Origin: an uncultured Oscillospiraceae bacterium
GTDB lineage: Bacteria; Bacillota; Clostridia; Oscillospirales; Oscillospiraceae
DNA: 27,962 nucleotides
Assembly: GCA_934623545.1 (NCBI GenBank)
Contig: CAKTVN010000002.1
Location: 1-27,962, forward strand
Direction of reading: 5' to 3'
The translations under genes were made by a program, and so were the position numbers. Shown here piece by piece: positions 1 to 6,449 of the stretch; the first letter of the stretch is position 1, and every line of letters begins with the position of its first letter. Under the pieces are notes generated by a model. The model saw nothing but the letters and a program-made list of their open reading frames with translations. It ran no database searches and had not been told where the DNA came from.

Positions 1-252
1 ATCTATGAGTCTGATCCGTTCTCCAAGCTCGATCAGGCCGGCGTCGGCCGTCTGGTCAAGATGGCTGCCGAGCTCGGTCGTCAGACCCGCCCGGACATCA
101 AGCTCGGCATCTGCGGCGAGCAGGGCGGCGACCCCTCGACCGTCGAGTTCTGCAACAACATCGGTCTGAGCTATGTCTCGTGCAGCCCGTTCCGTGTTCC
201 CATCGCAAGACTCGCCGCCGCACAGGCCGCGATCAAGAACAAGAAGCAGTAA
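1..252 (+). CDS. ppdK: Pyruvate, phosphate dikinase, C-terminal end (partial)
   Basis: This frame is open from the first base and encodes the last 83 residues of pyruvate phosphate dikinase, which interconverts pyruvate, ATP and phosphate with PEP, AMP and pyrophosphate in the cytoplasm. The stretch [16 protein letters not shown] followed by [17 protein letters not shown] is the conserved C-terminal end of the PEP/pyruvate-binding barrel; the Cys of the SCSPFRVP segment is the catalytic acid of the family. The internal ATG at 61 is not the start; the gene begins outside the window. A strong hairpin terminator follows 31 bases after the stop. The enzyme is common in anaerobic Firmicutes as a glycolytic PEP/pyruvate step. 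Confidence 0.95.
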   Translation: MYESDPFSKLDQAGVGRLVKMAAELGRQTRPDIKLGICGEQGGDPSTVEFCNNIGLSYVSCSPFRVPIARLAAAQAAIKNKKQ

Positions 253-283
253 GTCTTCGGAAAACTGTTCGCAATGCAAGATC

Positions 284-317
284 CCCCCAGCCGGCGCGCC
301 GGCTGGGGGAGTTTTTC
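284..317 (+). terminator. Rho-independent terminator of ppdK
   Basis: Positions 284-309 form a perfect 26-base palindrome (13-base arms beginning CCCCCAGCCGG) with no free loop base in the duplex form, followed by AGTTTTTC. This is a strong intrinsic terminator 31 bases after the ppdK stop. The minus side has no T run, so it is mainly a plus-strand terminator. Confidence 0.88.
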
Positions 318-385
318 TATTCGGGCGGCGCTTTTACCGGTCGTCCGGGCTGGGATAGTTTTTGTTCTTCCTCTTGATCTTCTGC

Positions 386-1012
386 TCAGAACAGCTGCCC
401 CGGCAGCTTCAGCTTCTCCTTCCTCGGGAAGGTCGCTTCAAACCGTTCAAAGCCTTCTGGGTCCTTCTCGCAGACGAAATAGCCCTCCGGGTCTTTATAA
501 GTGCCGGAGACGCCGTCCAAAAAGCCGGGCGTCAGCTCCTTGATGAGGAAGTAGTCCGCCTCTGGATCGTCGGCATAGCGCACGCCCTTCGTCTTTGCCG
601 GGACGAAGCCGGATTTCCCGTAAAACAGGATGTTTCCGGTGATGGCGAGCGCGCCCGCGCCCATTTCCTTAGCTTTTTCCATGGAATAGTCGAGCAACTG
701 CTTGCCGTAGCCCTGCCGCTTGTACGCGGGCGCAATGCCGATGGGTCCGAAGGTCATGATCGGCAGCTTCCGCCCATCGTCACAGTCGATTTCCGAGCGG
801 ACATAGATGACCTGCCCGATCAGCTCGCCGTTCAGCTCCATCACAAAGTCCAGCTCCGTCACGAACGCCGGATCGTTCCGATAGCAGTGCAGCACATAAT
901 GCTCCATGCAGCCGGGGCGGTAGACGTTCCAGAACGCCTCGCGCGTCAGTTTTTCCACATTTCTATAATCGTCTTTCGTTTCAAGACGGATGGTAATATT
1001 CTTTTCTGACAT
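386..1012 (-). CDS. GNAT family N-acetyltransferase
   Basis: A 208-residue protein with an N-terminal GNAT fold. The segment around residues 90-104 (PIGIAPAYKRQGYGK) contains the acetyl-CoA pyrophosphate-binding R-Q-x-x-G-x-G/A motif at R99-K104, following a beta strand and bulge (MTFGPIG) typical of the family. It is expected to move an acetyl group from acetyl-CoA to an amine on an unknown small molecule or protein in the cytoplasm. The 60 residues after the fold (rich in YKDPEGYFVCEKDPEGF) are an extension seen in many Firmicute GNATs. The start is fixed by AAAGGAG about 8 bases upstream, which also overlaps the end of the frameshifted membrane gene. It is the last gene of a minus-strand unit headed by a TetR regulator. 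The substrate cannot be told. Confidence 0.88.
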   Translation of the reverse strand: MSEKNITIRLETKDDYRNVEKLTREAFWNVYRPGCMEHYVLHCYRNDPAFVTELDFVMELNGELIGQVIYVRSEIDCDDGRKLPIMTFGPIGIAPAYKRQGYGKQLLDYSMEKAKEMGAGALAITGNILFYGKSGFVPAKTKGVRYADDPEADYFLIKELTPGFLDGVSGTYKDPEGYFVCEKDPEGFERFEATFPRKEKLKLPGQLF

Positions 1013-1024
1013 GGTTTTTCTCCT

Positions 1025-1587
1025 TTACAATTCTTCCTTTTCCGGTCTCGAACAAAACAGATGGACCCCGAGCGCCGCATTGAAGCCCGTGGCCGCAAAC
1101 ACGCTGAAGCGCTCGACCACGCCGAAGTATTCAGCGGGAACGACGTTCATCCCCATCGCGCCGGCGAGCATCATGGCAAGCGCAATGCCCGCGCAAGCTC
1201 CATCGTCGCGATCTTCAGCACCGCGCCGCCGGACATGACGTAAAACCAGATCTCGCGCGCCCGCTGTGTTTTGGCGATCGGCGTGGCAACGGCAGCAATG
1301 AGGATCAGCAGCGCGCCGACGCAGCCGACGATGGTGGGGACGCTGATAAGCGGGAACAGCCCCGGCGCGCAGCTGCCGTCAATAGCGTGCTGAATGGTCT
1401 TATCCAGTCCATCCCGCGCCGCCGCAAAGCAGCAGACCAGAAGACCGAAGACCAGCAGAATCGCGCTTCTGCGCCCCCAATACGAAATCGCCGCATGGTT
1501 CCAAACCGAGCCGCCGGTAAACCCCAGCAGCGCGAGGAGCATCAGCGTCGTGAGCGTTGTGACCGTGTTTCCGAAATAGAGCTTCAT
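1025..1587 (-). pseudogene. Multi-pass membrane protein with a frameshift
   Basis: From ATG 1587 the frame encodes 138 residues with hydrophobic segments near residues 8-28, 40-54, 80-105 and 113-125, then reads ALRLP and stops at 1171. In the next frame the coding resumes with AGIALAMMLAGAMGMN and continues through FGVVERFSVFAATGFNAALG to a stop at 1025-1027, just before the GNAT ribosome site. One missing base near 1191-1197 would restore a single protein of about 187 residues with a fifth or sixth membrane segment. I see no recognised motif; the shape suggests a small integral membrane protein. Either the gene is recently broken or the base is a sequencing error. AAAGGA lies 12 bases before the start, and the gene sits between the KTR gene and the GNAT gene in one unit. 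Confidence 0.72.
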
Positions 1588-1660
1588 AAAAAACCGTTCC
1601 TTTCCTGTTTTGCAAAGCCAGAGACGCAGCGCATGACCGGTTCTCCGATCAGCACTGCGT

Positions 1661-1843
1661 CTATGCGTCTGGCTGTTTGGTTTCGATGATAAAATGTCTG
1701 GCGCTGATGATGCTCTCGTGTCTGCATTTGGGGCAGAACAGCGGAAATGCCCTCAGCTCCGTCTCCGGCAGGAGCTGCACGCGCGTTTTTGCCCCGCATA
1801 CCGGGCACAAAAGCCATCGCCGTTCTTCTGACGCGGCGTTCAT
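1661..1843 (-). CDS. Cysteine-rich KTR domain protein
   Basis: A 60-residue protein with two CPxC pairs: LLCPVCGAKTRV (residues 11-22) and LFCPKCRHESII (35-46). The spacing and the KTR triplet after the first pair match the small cysteine-rich KTR proteins often found in Firmicute conjugative elements; the four cysteines should bind one zinc ion as a zinc ribbon. The biological role of this family is not established. Its ATG overlaps the stop of the TetR gene by four bases (ATGA), so it is probably translated by coupling. No other mobile-element gene is visible nearby, so it looks like a chromosomal relative or a relic. Confidence 0.8.
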   Translation of the reverse strand: MNAASEERRWLLCPVCGAKTRVQLLPETELRAFPLFCPKCRHESIISARHFIIETKQPDA

Positions 1844-2472
1844 AAGGCTGCCCCCGATCCTTTGCGGTCGGATTCGACTCGGGCGATGAAGCGGTCCATA
1901 TGCTCGCCCAGCAGAGCGGAAACCGCGTCCTTGTCCGCCGCGCCGTCATAGACGCTGTAGAGCAGGAACATCGGACCGTAAAATTCCAGCGCCAGCTGTA
2001 TGGCGGCTTCGTCGCTGTCCGTCAGCTTTCGGAAGATCGCCGCCATGTACTCGGTCGGACCGGTCGCGAGATAATCGTGATAAAGCCGCGCGAGCTTCGG
2101 GTCGCGGTACTGCTCCAGCGTCAGCATCTTCCGGAAGTTCGAGGAGAACGGCTCCTTCGTCCAGTGGTCAAACTGCGCCATGCTGTACGCGCGAATTTTT
2201 TGAACCGGCGTATGCAGATATGCCTCGGCAAAGCCGTCCGGCTCCGTTTCCGGCATTTCGTAGCTTTCCGCGCGCGCGTAGTCCATCTGATTCATCCGCT
2301 CCACGATGCTGTCCAAAATCTCCTGCTTGCTCGTATAGTGCTTATACAGGGCGGCTTTCGTGAAGCCCAGCCGCTGGGCGATGTCATTCATGGACGTCCC
2401 CAGATAGCCGTTCTGCGCAAACAGCTCCAGCGCCGTTTCCAAGATCCGTTCCTTCGTATCTCCCGCCATCAC
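1840..2472 (-). CDS. TetR/AcrR family transcriptional regulator
   Basis: A 210-residue regulator. Residues 5-55 form the TetR DNA-binding domain: ILETALELFAQNGYLGTSM, then the recognition helix region DIAQRLGFTKAALYKHYTSK. The rest is the helical ligand-binding and dimer domain, without close similarity I can name. It probably represses its own promoter through the inverted repeat at 2492-2527 and may control the KTR, membrane and GNAT genes that follow on the same strand. The first of two adjacent ATG codons is chosen because AAGGAGG lies 6 bases before it. The ligand is unknown; neighbours give no firm clue beyond a possible stress or detoxification setting. Confidence 0.9.
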   Translation of the reverse strand: MMAGDTKERILETALELFAQNGYLGTSMNDIAQRLGFTKAALYKHYTSKQEILDSIVERMNQMDYARAESYEMPETEPDGFAEAYLHTPVQKIRAYSMAQFDHWTKEPFSSNFRKMLTLEQYRDPKLARLYHDYLATGPTEYMAAIFRKLTDSDEAAIQLALEFYGPMFLLYSVYDGAADKDAVSALLGEHMDRFIARVESDRKGSGAAL

Positions 2473-2491
2473 GCGCCTCCTTATAGCAGTA

Positions 2492-2527
2492 ACCGCTCGG
2501 TAACTTTCATTATAGTTACCGAGCGGT
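2492..2527. promoter_or_regulatory. Inverted-repeat operator for the TetR regulator
   Basis: Two perfect 13-base arms, ACCGCTCGGTAAC at 2492-2504 and GTTACCGAGCGGT at 2515-2527, are separated by 10 bases. Each arm is itself an imperfect palindrome (GTAACCGCTCGGTAAC pairs at six of eight positions), so two TetR dimers could bind. The arms flank and overlap the -10 box, as expected for autorepression. Binding by the adjacent TetR is inference. Confidence 0.72.
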
Positions 2528-2537
2528 CACTTGTCAA
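2509..2537 (-). promoter_or_regulatory. Consensus sigma-A promoter of the tetR unit
   Basis: On the minus strand TTGACA (2537-2532) and TATAAT (2514-2509) are separated by exactly 17 bases. Both hexamers are perfect. The -10 box occupies the gap between the two operator arms. Transcription would start about 30 bases before the TetR ATG. Confidence 0.85.
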
Positions 2538-2612
2538 GACCTGTTTGAATTTTTATGGTGTGAAGGATGTATGCCTGGAAGCGGGGGGACCGTTAGACGC
2601 ATTCCATCGCAG

Positions 2613-2649
2613 AGCTTCCCCCGGATGGCTATGCCGCCCGGGGGAAGCT
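2613..2649. terminator. Strong GC hairpin in a gene-free stretch
   Basis: Twelve-base perfect arms (AGCTTCCCCCGG at 2613-2624 and its complement at 2638-2649) enclose a 13-base loop and are followed on the plus strand by TTTT. It looks like an intrinsic terminator for plus-strand transcription, but no plus-strand gene is visible before it. In the minus direction it follows the small membrane ORF by 17 bases without a T run. Confidence 0.5.
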
Positions 2650-2666
2650 TTTCATATTCCTCGCTT

Positions 2667-2939
2667 TTATAGATCTGCTCCTTGTCGCACCGCGCGTTTG
2701 CGTGCCAGCCGCCAGCGCTCGCTGATCTCGCCGCGCTTGCTTGCAGTATAGGAGATCAGGAGGCACAGTGCGATCGCCGCATTATTGAGCTGTCCCGGTA
2801 TCCCGAGTGCAACGATCCCAAACTTGATCAGCTGCACCGTCACCGCGCCAATGTACACACCAGGGATCAGATTGATGTGCTTCTCGATCGAAATCGCGAT
2901 AAAATAGCAGATAATCGCGTTAAACACCATAAAGATCAT
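2667..2939 (-). CDS. Small hydrophobic protein, possibly a gene remnant
   Basis: The frame from ATG 2939 encodes 90 residues with three hydrophobic stretches (about residues 1-18, 25-46 and 48-63) and a basic tail ending RLARKRAVRQGADL. I do not recognise the family. The frame stays open upstream to a TTG at 3002, but neither start has a Shine-Dalgarno sequence, unlike almost every other gene here. The codons are ordinary for the window. It may be a real short membrane protein or the C-terminal end of a decayed larger one. It stands alone between the tetR promoter and the MDR dehydrogenase gene. Confidence 0.4.
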   Translation of the reverse strand: MIFMVFNAIICYFIAISIEKHINLIPGVYIGAVTVQLIKFGIVALGIPGQLNNAAIALCLLISYTASKRGEISERWRLARKRAVRQGADL

Positions 2940-3033
2940 GCGGCGCAGTGCAAAAAAGGTCCGCTGTCCGGGTGCGTTGGCAGTTGGAAGAATACACCCC
3001 AAGAAGCAATGCAGAAAGTCCCCATAAAGCAGC

Positions 3034-3064
3034 CGCGTCCGCGGCAGCTTTTGCCGCGGACGCG
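3034..3064 (-). terminator. Hairpin downstream of the MDR dehydrogenase gene
   Basis: Thirteen-base perfect arms (CGCGTCCGCGGCA at 3034-3046, complement at 3052-3064) with a five-base loop lie 56 bases after the dehydrogenase stop on the minus strand. The T run after it is weak (GGCTGCTTTATG), so it is a likely but not ideal terminator. Confidence 0.55.
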
Positions 3065-3120
3065 CCGGTTCAACTTATATTCCGGCGCACAGAGGATGTC
3101 GCGCCGGGATGGAAAGCAGC

Positions 3121-4152
3121 TCAGAATTTGACGATGGCTTTCTTCATGATCTTTCTGCCGAGCAGATCGTCATACGCCTGAACGACGTTTTCAAAGTCAT
3201 AGTAATCGGAAATGAAGTCCTTGATGTTCAGCTTGCCGCTGCGCATCCATTCGAGCACCTGCGCGTGCGCCTTGCCCTCCTCGCGCTTGCGGGGCATCTG
3301 CTGGAAGATCAGGTTCCAGTTGTAGTCCGCCTTGCTGAAATCGATGGTGATCTCCTCCTTCTCCGGCACGCCGTAGCACAGGACCGTGCCGCGGTCGCGG
3401 ATGAGGGACATCCCCTGATTGACGATCGCAGGGAAGCCGGCAGCGTCGAGCACGAAGTCCACACCCTGCGGGAAGAGCTTGCGGACCTCTGCGGTGACGT
3501 CCTGCTCCTTGCTGTTGATGAAATATTTCGCGCCGTAGACCTTCGCCTGCTCCAGCTTTGCCGGAAGAATGTCACACGCGACGATGTTCTCCACGCCCAG
3601 AAGGCTCAGGAACTTGATGTAGGTCAGACCGACCGGACCGCAGCCGAAGACGACCACGGAATGCTCGGGCTTGATGCCGAAGTAGCGGATGTTGGACAGG
3701 ACCTCGCGGAAGGTTACGATCATCGCCGCGTCGACCGGATCCAGATCGTCATCCAGAACCGTCTGCGCATACGCGCAGTCCGGCGCCTCGCCCTCGGGAT
3801 ACGCCGTCGGGTCGCAGACGACCGCGTACTCGCTCATCGCGCCCCATGCAGAGCCGAGACCGGGCAGATTTTCGGGATCGGGGTCCACAAACGGAAGCAG
3901 GACCTTGTCTCCCTTCTTCAGCCCCTTGACCTTCGCGCCGACCTCGACGACCTCGCCGACGCCCTCATGCCCGACCATGAGCGGATACTTGGACTCCGGG
4001 AAGCCCTTGAAGGTGCGGTGCAGCAGCTTCACGTCGGTGCCGCAGATGCCGCAGGCAATGGTCTTTACCAGCGCCTGATATTCGTTATAACGAGGCTTAT
4101 TGACCTCTTCTACCGTCACTTTTCCGTCCTTTGCGATGACTACCGTTTTCAT
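3121..4152 (-). CDS. Zinc-dependent MDR alcohol/sugar dehydrogenase
   Basis: A 343-residue medium-chain dehydrogenase. Residues 34-40 (CGICGTD) hold the catalytic zinc ligand C37, and GHEGVGEVVEVG at 61-72 gives H62 and E63. The cysteine-rich lobe that binds structural zinc in many relatives is absent (the region reads PFVDPDPENLPGLG). The Rossmann motif GCGPVG is at 170-175 and D194 after it suggests NAD(H) preference. It should oxidise a secondary alcohol of a sugar, polyol or similar substrate in the cytoplasm. AAAGGAGG lies 8 bases before the ATG. It diverges from a cupin-type glucose-6-phosphate isomerase gene and lies next to a sugar ABC operon, so a role in sugar catabolism is likely; the substrate is unknown. 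Confidence 0.9.
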   Translation of the reverse strand: MKTVVIAKDGKVTVEEVNKPRYNEYQALVKTIACGICGTDVKLLHRTFKGFPESKYPLMVGHEGVGEVVEVGAKVKGLKKGDKVLLPFVDPDPENLPGLGSAWGAMSEYAVVCDPTAYPEGEAPDCAYAQTVLDDDLDPVDAAMIVTFREVLSNIRYFGIKPEHSVVVFGCGPVGLTYIKFLSLLGVENIVACDILPAKLEQAKVYGAKYFINSKEQDVTAEVRKLFPQGVDFVLDAAGFPAIVNQGMSLIRDRGTVLCYGVPEKEEITIDFSKADYNWNLIFQQMPRKREEGKAHAQVLEWMRSGKLNIKDFISDYYDFENVVQAYDDLLGRKIMKKAIVKF

Positions 4153-4384
4153 GGATGCTCCTCCTTTAGATATTATGTTGTTTGATGCTATATCATTATG
4201 TCACTACATTTCATACTTGCAGTTTAACACATTCTCCTCCAATATGCAAGAGGCTGCTGCGTTTTTCTGAAAAATCCGCCGCAATTCGCGCAGATTTCCC
4301 CCTGTCCCCGGCGGTTTTGCCCCGGCGTACATCGGCAGAAGCGCGCTTTTCCGCCGAAAAGCGCCCGGAATACGTGGAAGACTA

Positions 4385-4414
4385 TTGACAAATGCAAGCA
4401 GCAGGCGTTATAAT
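4385..4414 (+). promoter_or_regulatory. Consensus promoter of the cupin isomerase gene
   Basis: TTGACA (4385-4390) and TATAAT (4409-4414) are separated by 18 bases. The gene starts 93 bases further on, leaving a leader of about 85 bases. The rest of the 355-base intergenic region holds a nine-base-pair hairpin at 4343-4364 just before the -35 box and the palindrome described separately. Confidence 0.85.
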
Positions 4415-4424
4415 TTTCTTGTCA

Positions 4425-4436
4425 ATGTTATAACAT
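4425..4436. promoter_or_regulatory. Palindromic operator candidate after the promoter
   Basis: ATGTTATAACAT is a perfect 12-base palindrome lying about 4 to 15 bases after the expected transcription start, a position where a bound repressor would block the promoter. It differs from the GAAAACGTTT sites elsewhere in the window, so a different regulator, not encoded here, is implied. Short AT palindromes of this kind are typical of GntR-family sites; that assignment is a guess. Confidence 0.5.
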
Positions 4437-4507
4437 AGTATCAATACGATCTTCGGCAGTTTCCTGCCGCAGACCGCCCGACAAAACACAAAGTGAGGAG
4501 CATTCCT

Positions 4508-5089
4508 ATGTCTGCATTAAAACCCTTTGTGCTGGATTTTGATCTGCTGACCGGTCTTTGCAAGAGCGGCAAGGTCAAACCCAGCGAGCGTCACGTTTCC
4601 AACCTGCTCACGCAGTTCGCCGACGAGGAGGCTGCAAAGAAAATGGTCGCCGAGGGCGACCCCCTGCTCTATGAGTTCTACGAGCTCGATCTGCCCGAGG
4701 AATCCGGCGTGCTGCGCTTCGGCACGACGACGCTCTATCCCGGCAAGGTCGGAAGCGAGTATTTCATGACCAAGGGGCATTTCCACACGATCCTCGACAC
4801 GAGCGAGGTCTATTACACCCTCTCCGGGCACGGCATGATGATGATGGAGACGCCCGAGGGCGAGGTCGACTGCAAGGAGCTCACCCCGGGCGACGCGCTC
4901 TATGTCCCCGGTCGCTGGGCGCACCGCAGCATCAACATCGGCTCAGAGCCGCTGGTCATGTTCTTCGTCTTCCGCTCCGACGCCGGTCACGACTACGGCA
5001 CCATCGAAAAGAAAGGCTACCGCAAGCTGATCGTCGAGCGGGACGGAAAGCCCGTTATGATCTCCAACCCGAAGTGGGAGGAAAAATAA
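4508..5089 (+). CDS. Cupin-type glucose-6-phosphate isomerase
   Basis: A 193-residue cupin of the archaeal-type phosphoglucose isomerase family (PF06560), which interconverts glucose 6-phosphate and fructose 6-phosphate with a bound metal and is unrelated to the common PGI. The metal set is visible: H91 and H93 in KGHFHTILDTSEVYY, E100, and H139 in PGRWAHRSINIG. The loop FGTTTLYPGKVGSEYFMTKG is characteristic. The ATG at 4508 is preferred to an upstream in-frame GTG because GTGAGGAG lies 8 bases before it. It has its own consensus promoter and a strong terminator, and diverges from an MDR dehydrogenase. In this setting it may isomerise another phosphorylated sugar rather than serve central glycolysis. 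Confidence 0.9.
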   Translation: MSALKPFVLDFDLLTGLCKSGKVKPSERHVSNLLTQFADEEAAKKMVAEGDPLLYEFYELDLPEESGVLRFGTTTLYPGKVGSEYFMTKGHFHTILDTSEVYYTLSGHGMMMMETPEGEVDCKELTPGDALYVPGRWAHRSINIGSEPLVMFFVFRSDAGHDYGTIEKKGYRKLIVERDGKPVMISNPKWEEK

Positions 5090-5140
5090 TTTTTCTACCG
5101 GAGGCGCGACCTCTCTGATATACACCAACACAAACCACCC

Positions 5141-5174
5141 AAAATCGCCCGGAGCGTTCGCTCCGGGCGATTTT
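5141..5174. terminator. Bidirectional terminator after the cupin isomerase
   Basis: A 15-base-pair perfect stem (5141-5155 with 5160-5174) with a GTTC loop has AAAA on one side and TTTT on the other. It should stop plus-strand transcription from the isomerase gene, 52 bases after its stop, and could also work on the other strand. Confidence 0.88.
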
Positions 5175-5186
5175 GGGAAGCAAAAA

Positions 5187-5233
5187 GTAATACTATTTTC
5201 TGATTAAATTCTTTAATCAGAAAATAGTATTAC
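5187..5233. repeat. 47-base AT-rich palindrome
   Basis: Two perfect 22-base arms (5187-5208 and 5212-5233) enclose only three bases (TTC). The arms run from GTAATACTATTTTC inward to TGATTAAA. It is much more AT-rich than its surroundings and sits between the convergent isomerase and binding-protein genes, with a separate GC-stem terminator on each side. Confidence 0.85.
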
Positions 5234-5258
5234 AAAAAGCATTTTGAAAAGCGCACGA

Positions 5259-5283
5259 AAAGCCCCGGCGGAGCCGGGGCTTT
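5259..5283 (-). terminator. Terminator of the CUT2 ABC transporter operon
   Basis: An 11-base-pair stem with a three-base loop (AAAGCCCCGGC, GGA, complement) lies 36 bases after the stop of the binding-protein gene on the minus strand and ends in a short T run. It is the expected end of the four-gene ABC transcript. Confidence 0.8.
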
Positions 5284-5318
5284 CCATGCTATAGAAGGAA
5301 AAATCCGAGAATCTGTAA

Positions 5319-6392
5319 TTAGTACTCGTAATCGGGATAGTACTTCTCCATGTGCGCAACAGCGGTGTCAGGACCGATGCAGGTGCCGCCGCAGCGGATG
5401 ATCGGCTCGACTTCCTTGCCCTCCAGGATGTCATAGGCAGCCTGAACGGTGAACGCGCCCATATCGAACGGAGCCTGGTCGACGGTGTACTTGATGCAGC
5501 GACCGTTGATGATCGAGGCAATGCCGTCCGGCGTGCCGTCGATGGAGACGATGTCGATACCGGTCAGACCGGCAGCTTCGATCGCCTGCTGCGCGCCGAG
5601 CGCGCTCGGGTCATTCAGAGCCCAGACGATGTCGATGTCGGTGGTGGACTGGAGGATGTTCTCCATGGTCGTCATAGCGGTCTCGCGGTTTGCGTAGCAG
5701 GGCTGGCTGGCGACGACGGTAACGCCTTCATACTTGTTGCAGACCTCGGTCGCGGTGCCTGCACGGTCTGCGTTCATCTGCGTTGCGGGCGTGCCCTCGA
5801 GGATGACAACGTTTGCCTTGTAGTCGTGGTCGGCGAGGATCTGCTCCATGACGTTCGCAGAAGCCTCGACGTTGTCGATGCCAATGAAGCAGCGCTGCTT
5901 GCCGGTCGCCTCAAAGTCCGGGATCAGGGTGTTGAAGACGATGACGGGGATGCCCGCGTCCTCTGCCTTGACCAGCGTGTCCACGATGGCGGTGGAGTCG
6001 ATCGCGGCGACGCAGATCGCGTCGATGCCGGAAGCAATGGCGTCCTCAAGCATACTCATCTGACCGGCGGAATCGGTGTAGCTTGCCGGGGAGTATTCGA
6101 CGAACTCGACGCCGAGCTCCTTCGCCTTGTCAGAGCAGCCCTGACCGACGTAGCGCCAGAACATACTGGAGCTGTCCTTGAAGAACACGCCGATGCGGTA
6201 GCTCTTGCCGGAAGAAGCGGTGTCTTCGGCGGTCTTGTCGTCGGTGCTTTCTGCCGGGGTCTCAGCGGGGGTCTCGGTGCTGGCGTCGCTCTTTGCAGGC
6301 GCGTCATTGGTTGCGGGAGTTTCCTTGGCGGCGCACGCGACGAGCGCGAACACCATCACAAGCGCGAGGAGAAGGCTGATGAGCTTTTTCAT
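5319..6392 (-). CDS. Sugar ABC transporter substrate-binding lipoprotein (CUT2)
   Basis: A 357-residue periplasmic-binding-protein-like lipoprotein. The signal peptide MKKLISLLLALVMVFALVAC ends in a lipobox with C20, so the mature protein is anchored to the outer face of the membrane. A low-complexity A/T/E/S/D linker (about 21-60) leads into a type 1 sugar-binding domain (PF13407 class): YRIGVFFKDSS, then DAICVAAIDSTAIVDTLVKA, later WALNDPSALGAQQAIEAAG and IVSIDGTPDGIASI. These are hallmarks of the ribose/galactose/allose group. The start at 6392 is chosen because the upstream ATG lies inside the ribosome site GGAGG. It is the last gene of an ATPase-permease-permease-binding protein operon. 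The sugar is unknown. Confidence 0.92.
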   Translation of the reverse strand: MKKLISLLLALVMVFALVACAAKETPATNDAPAKSDASTETPAETPAESTDDKTAEDTASSGKSYRIGVFFKDSSSMFWRYVGQGCSDKAKELGVEFVEYSPASYTDSAGQMSMLEDAIASGIDAICVAAIDSTAIVDTLVKAEDAGIPVIVFNTLIPDFEATGKQRCFIGIDNVEASANVMEQILADHDYKANVVILEGTPATQMNADRAGTATEVCNKYEGVTVVASQPCYANRETAMTTMENILQSTTDIDIVWALNDPSALGAQQAIEAAGLTGIDIVSIDGTPDGIASIINGRCIKYTVDQAPFDMGAFTVQAAYDILEGKEVEPIIRCGGTCIGPDTAVAHMEKYYPDYEY

Positions 6393-6449
6393 TTTTGTTT
6401 TTACCTCCATTTTTTATAGTACCGGGGTCGCCGGTAATATTTCATATCG

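Noticed and set aside
61-252. Separate small gene from the ATG at 61
   Set aside because: The frame is open and conserved upstream to base 1 and the whole matches the end of pyruvate phosphate dikinase.
4262-4274. TTTTTCTGAAAAA palindrome as a further LacI site
   Set aside because: It has the halves in the opposite order to GAAAACGTTTTC and no central CG, and it lies more than 100 bases from either start in this divergent region.
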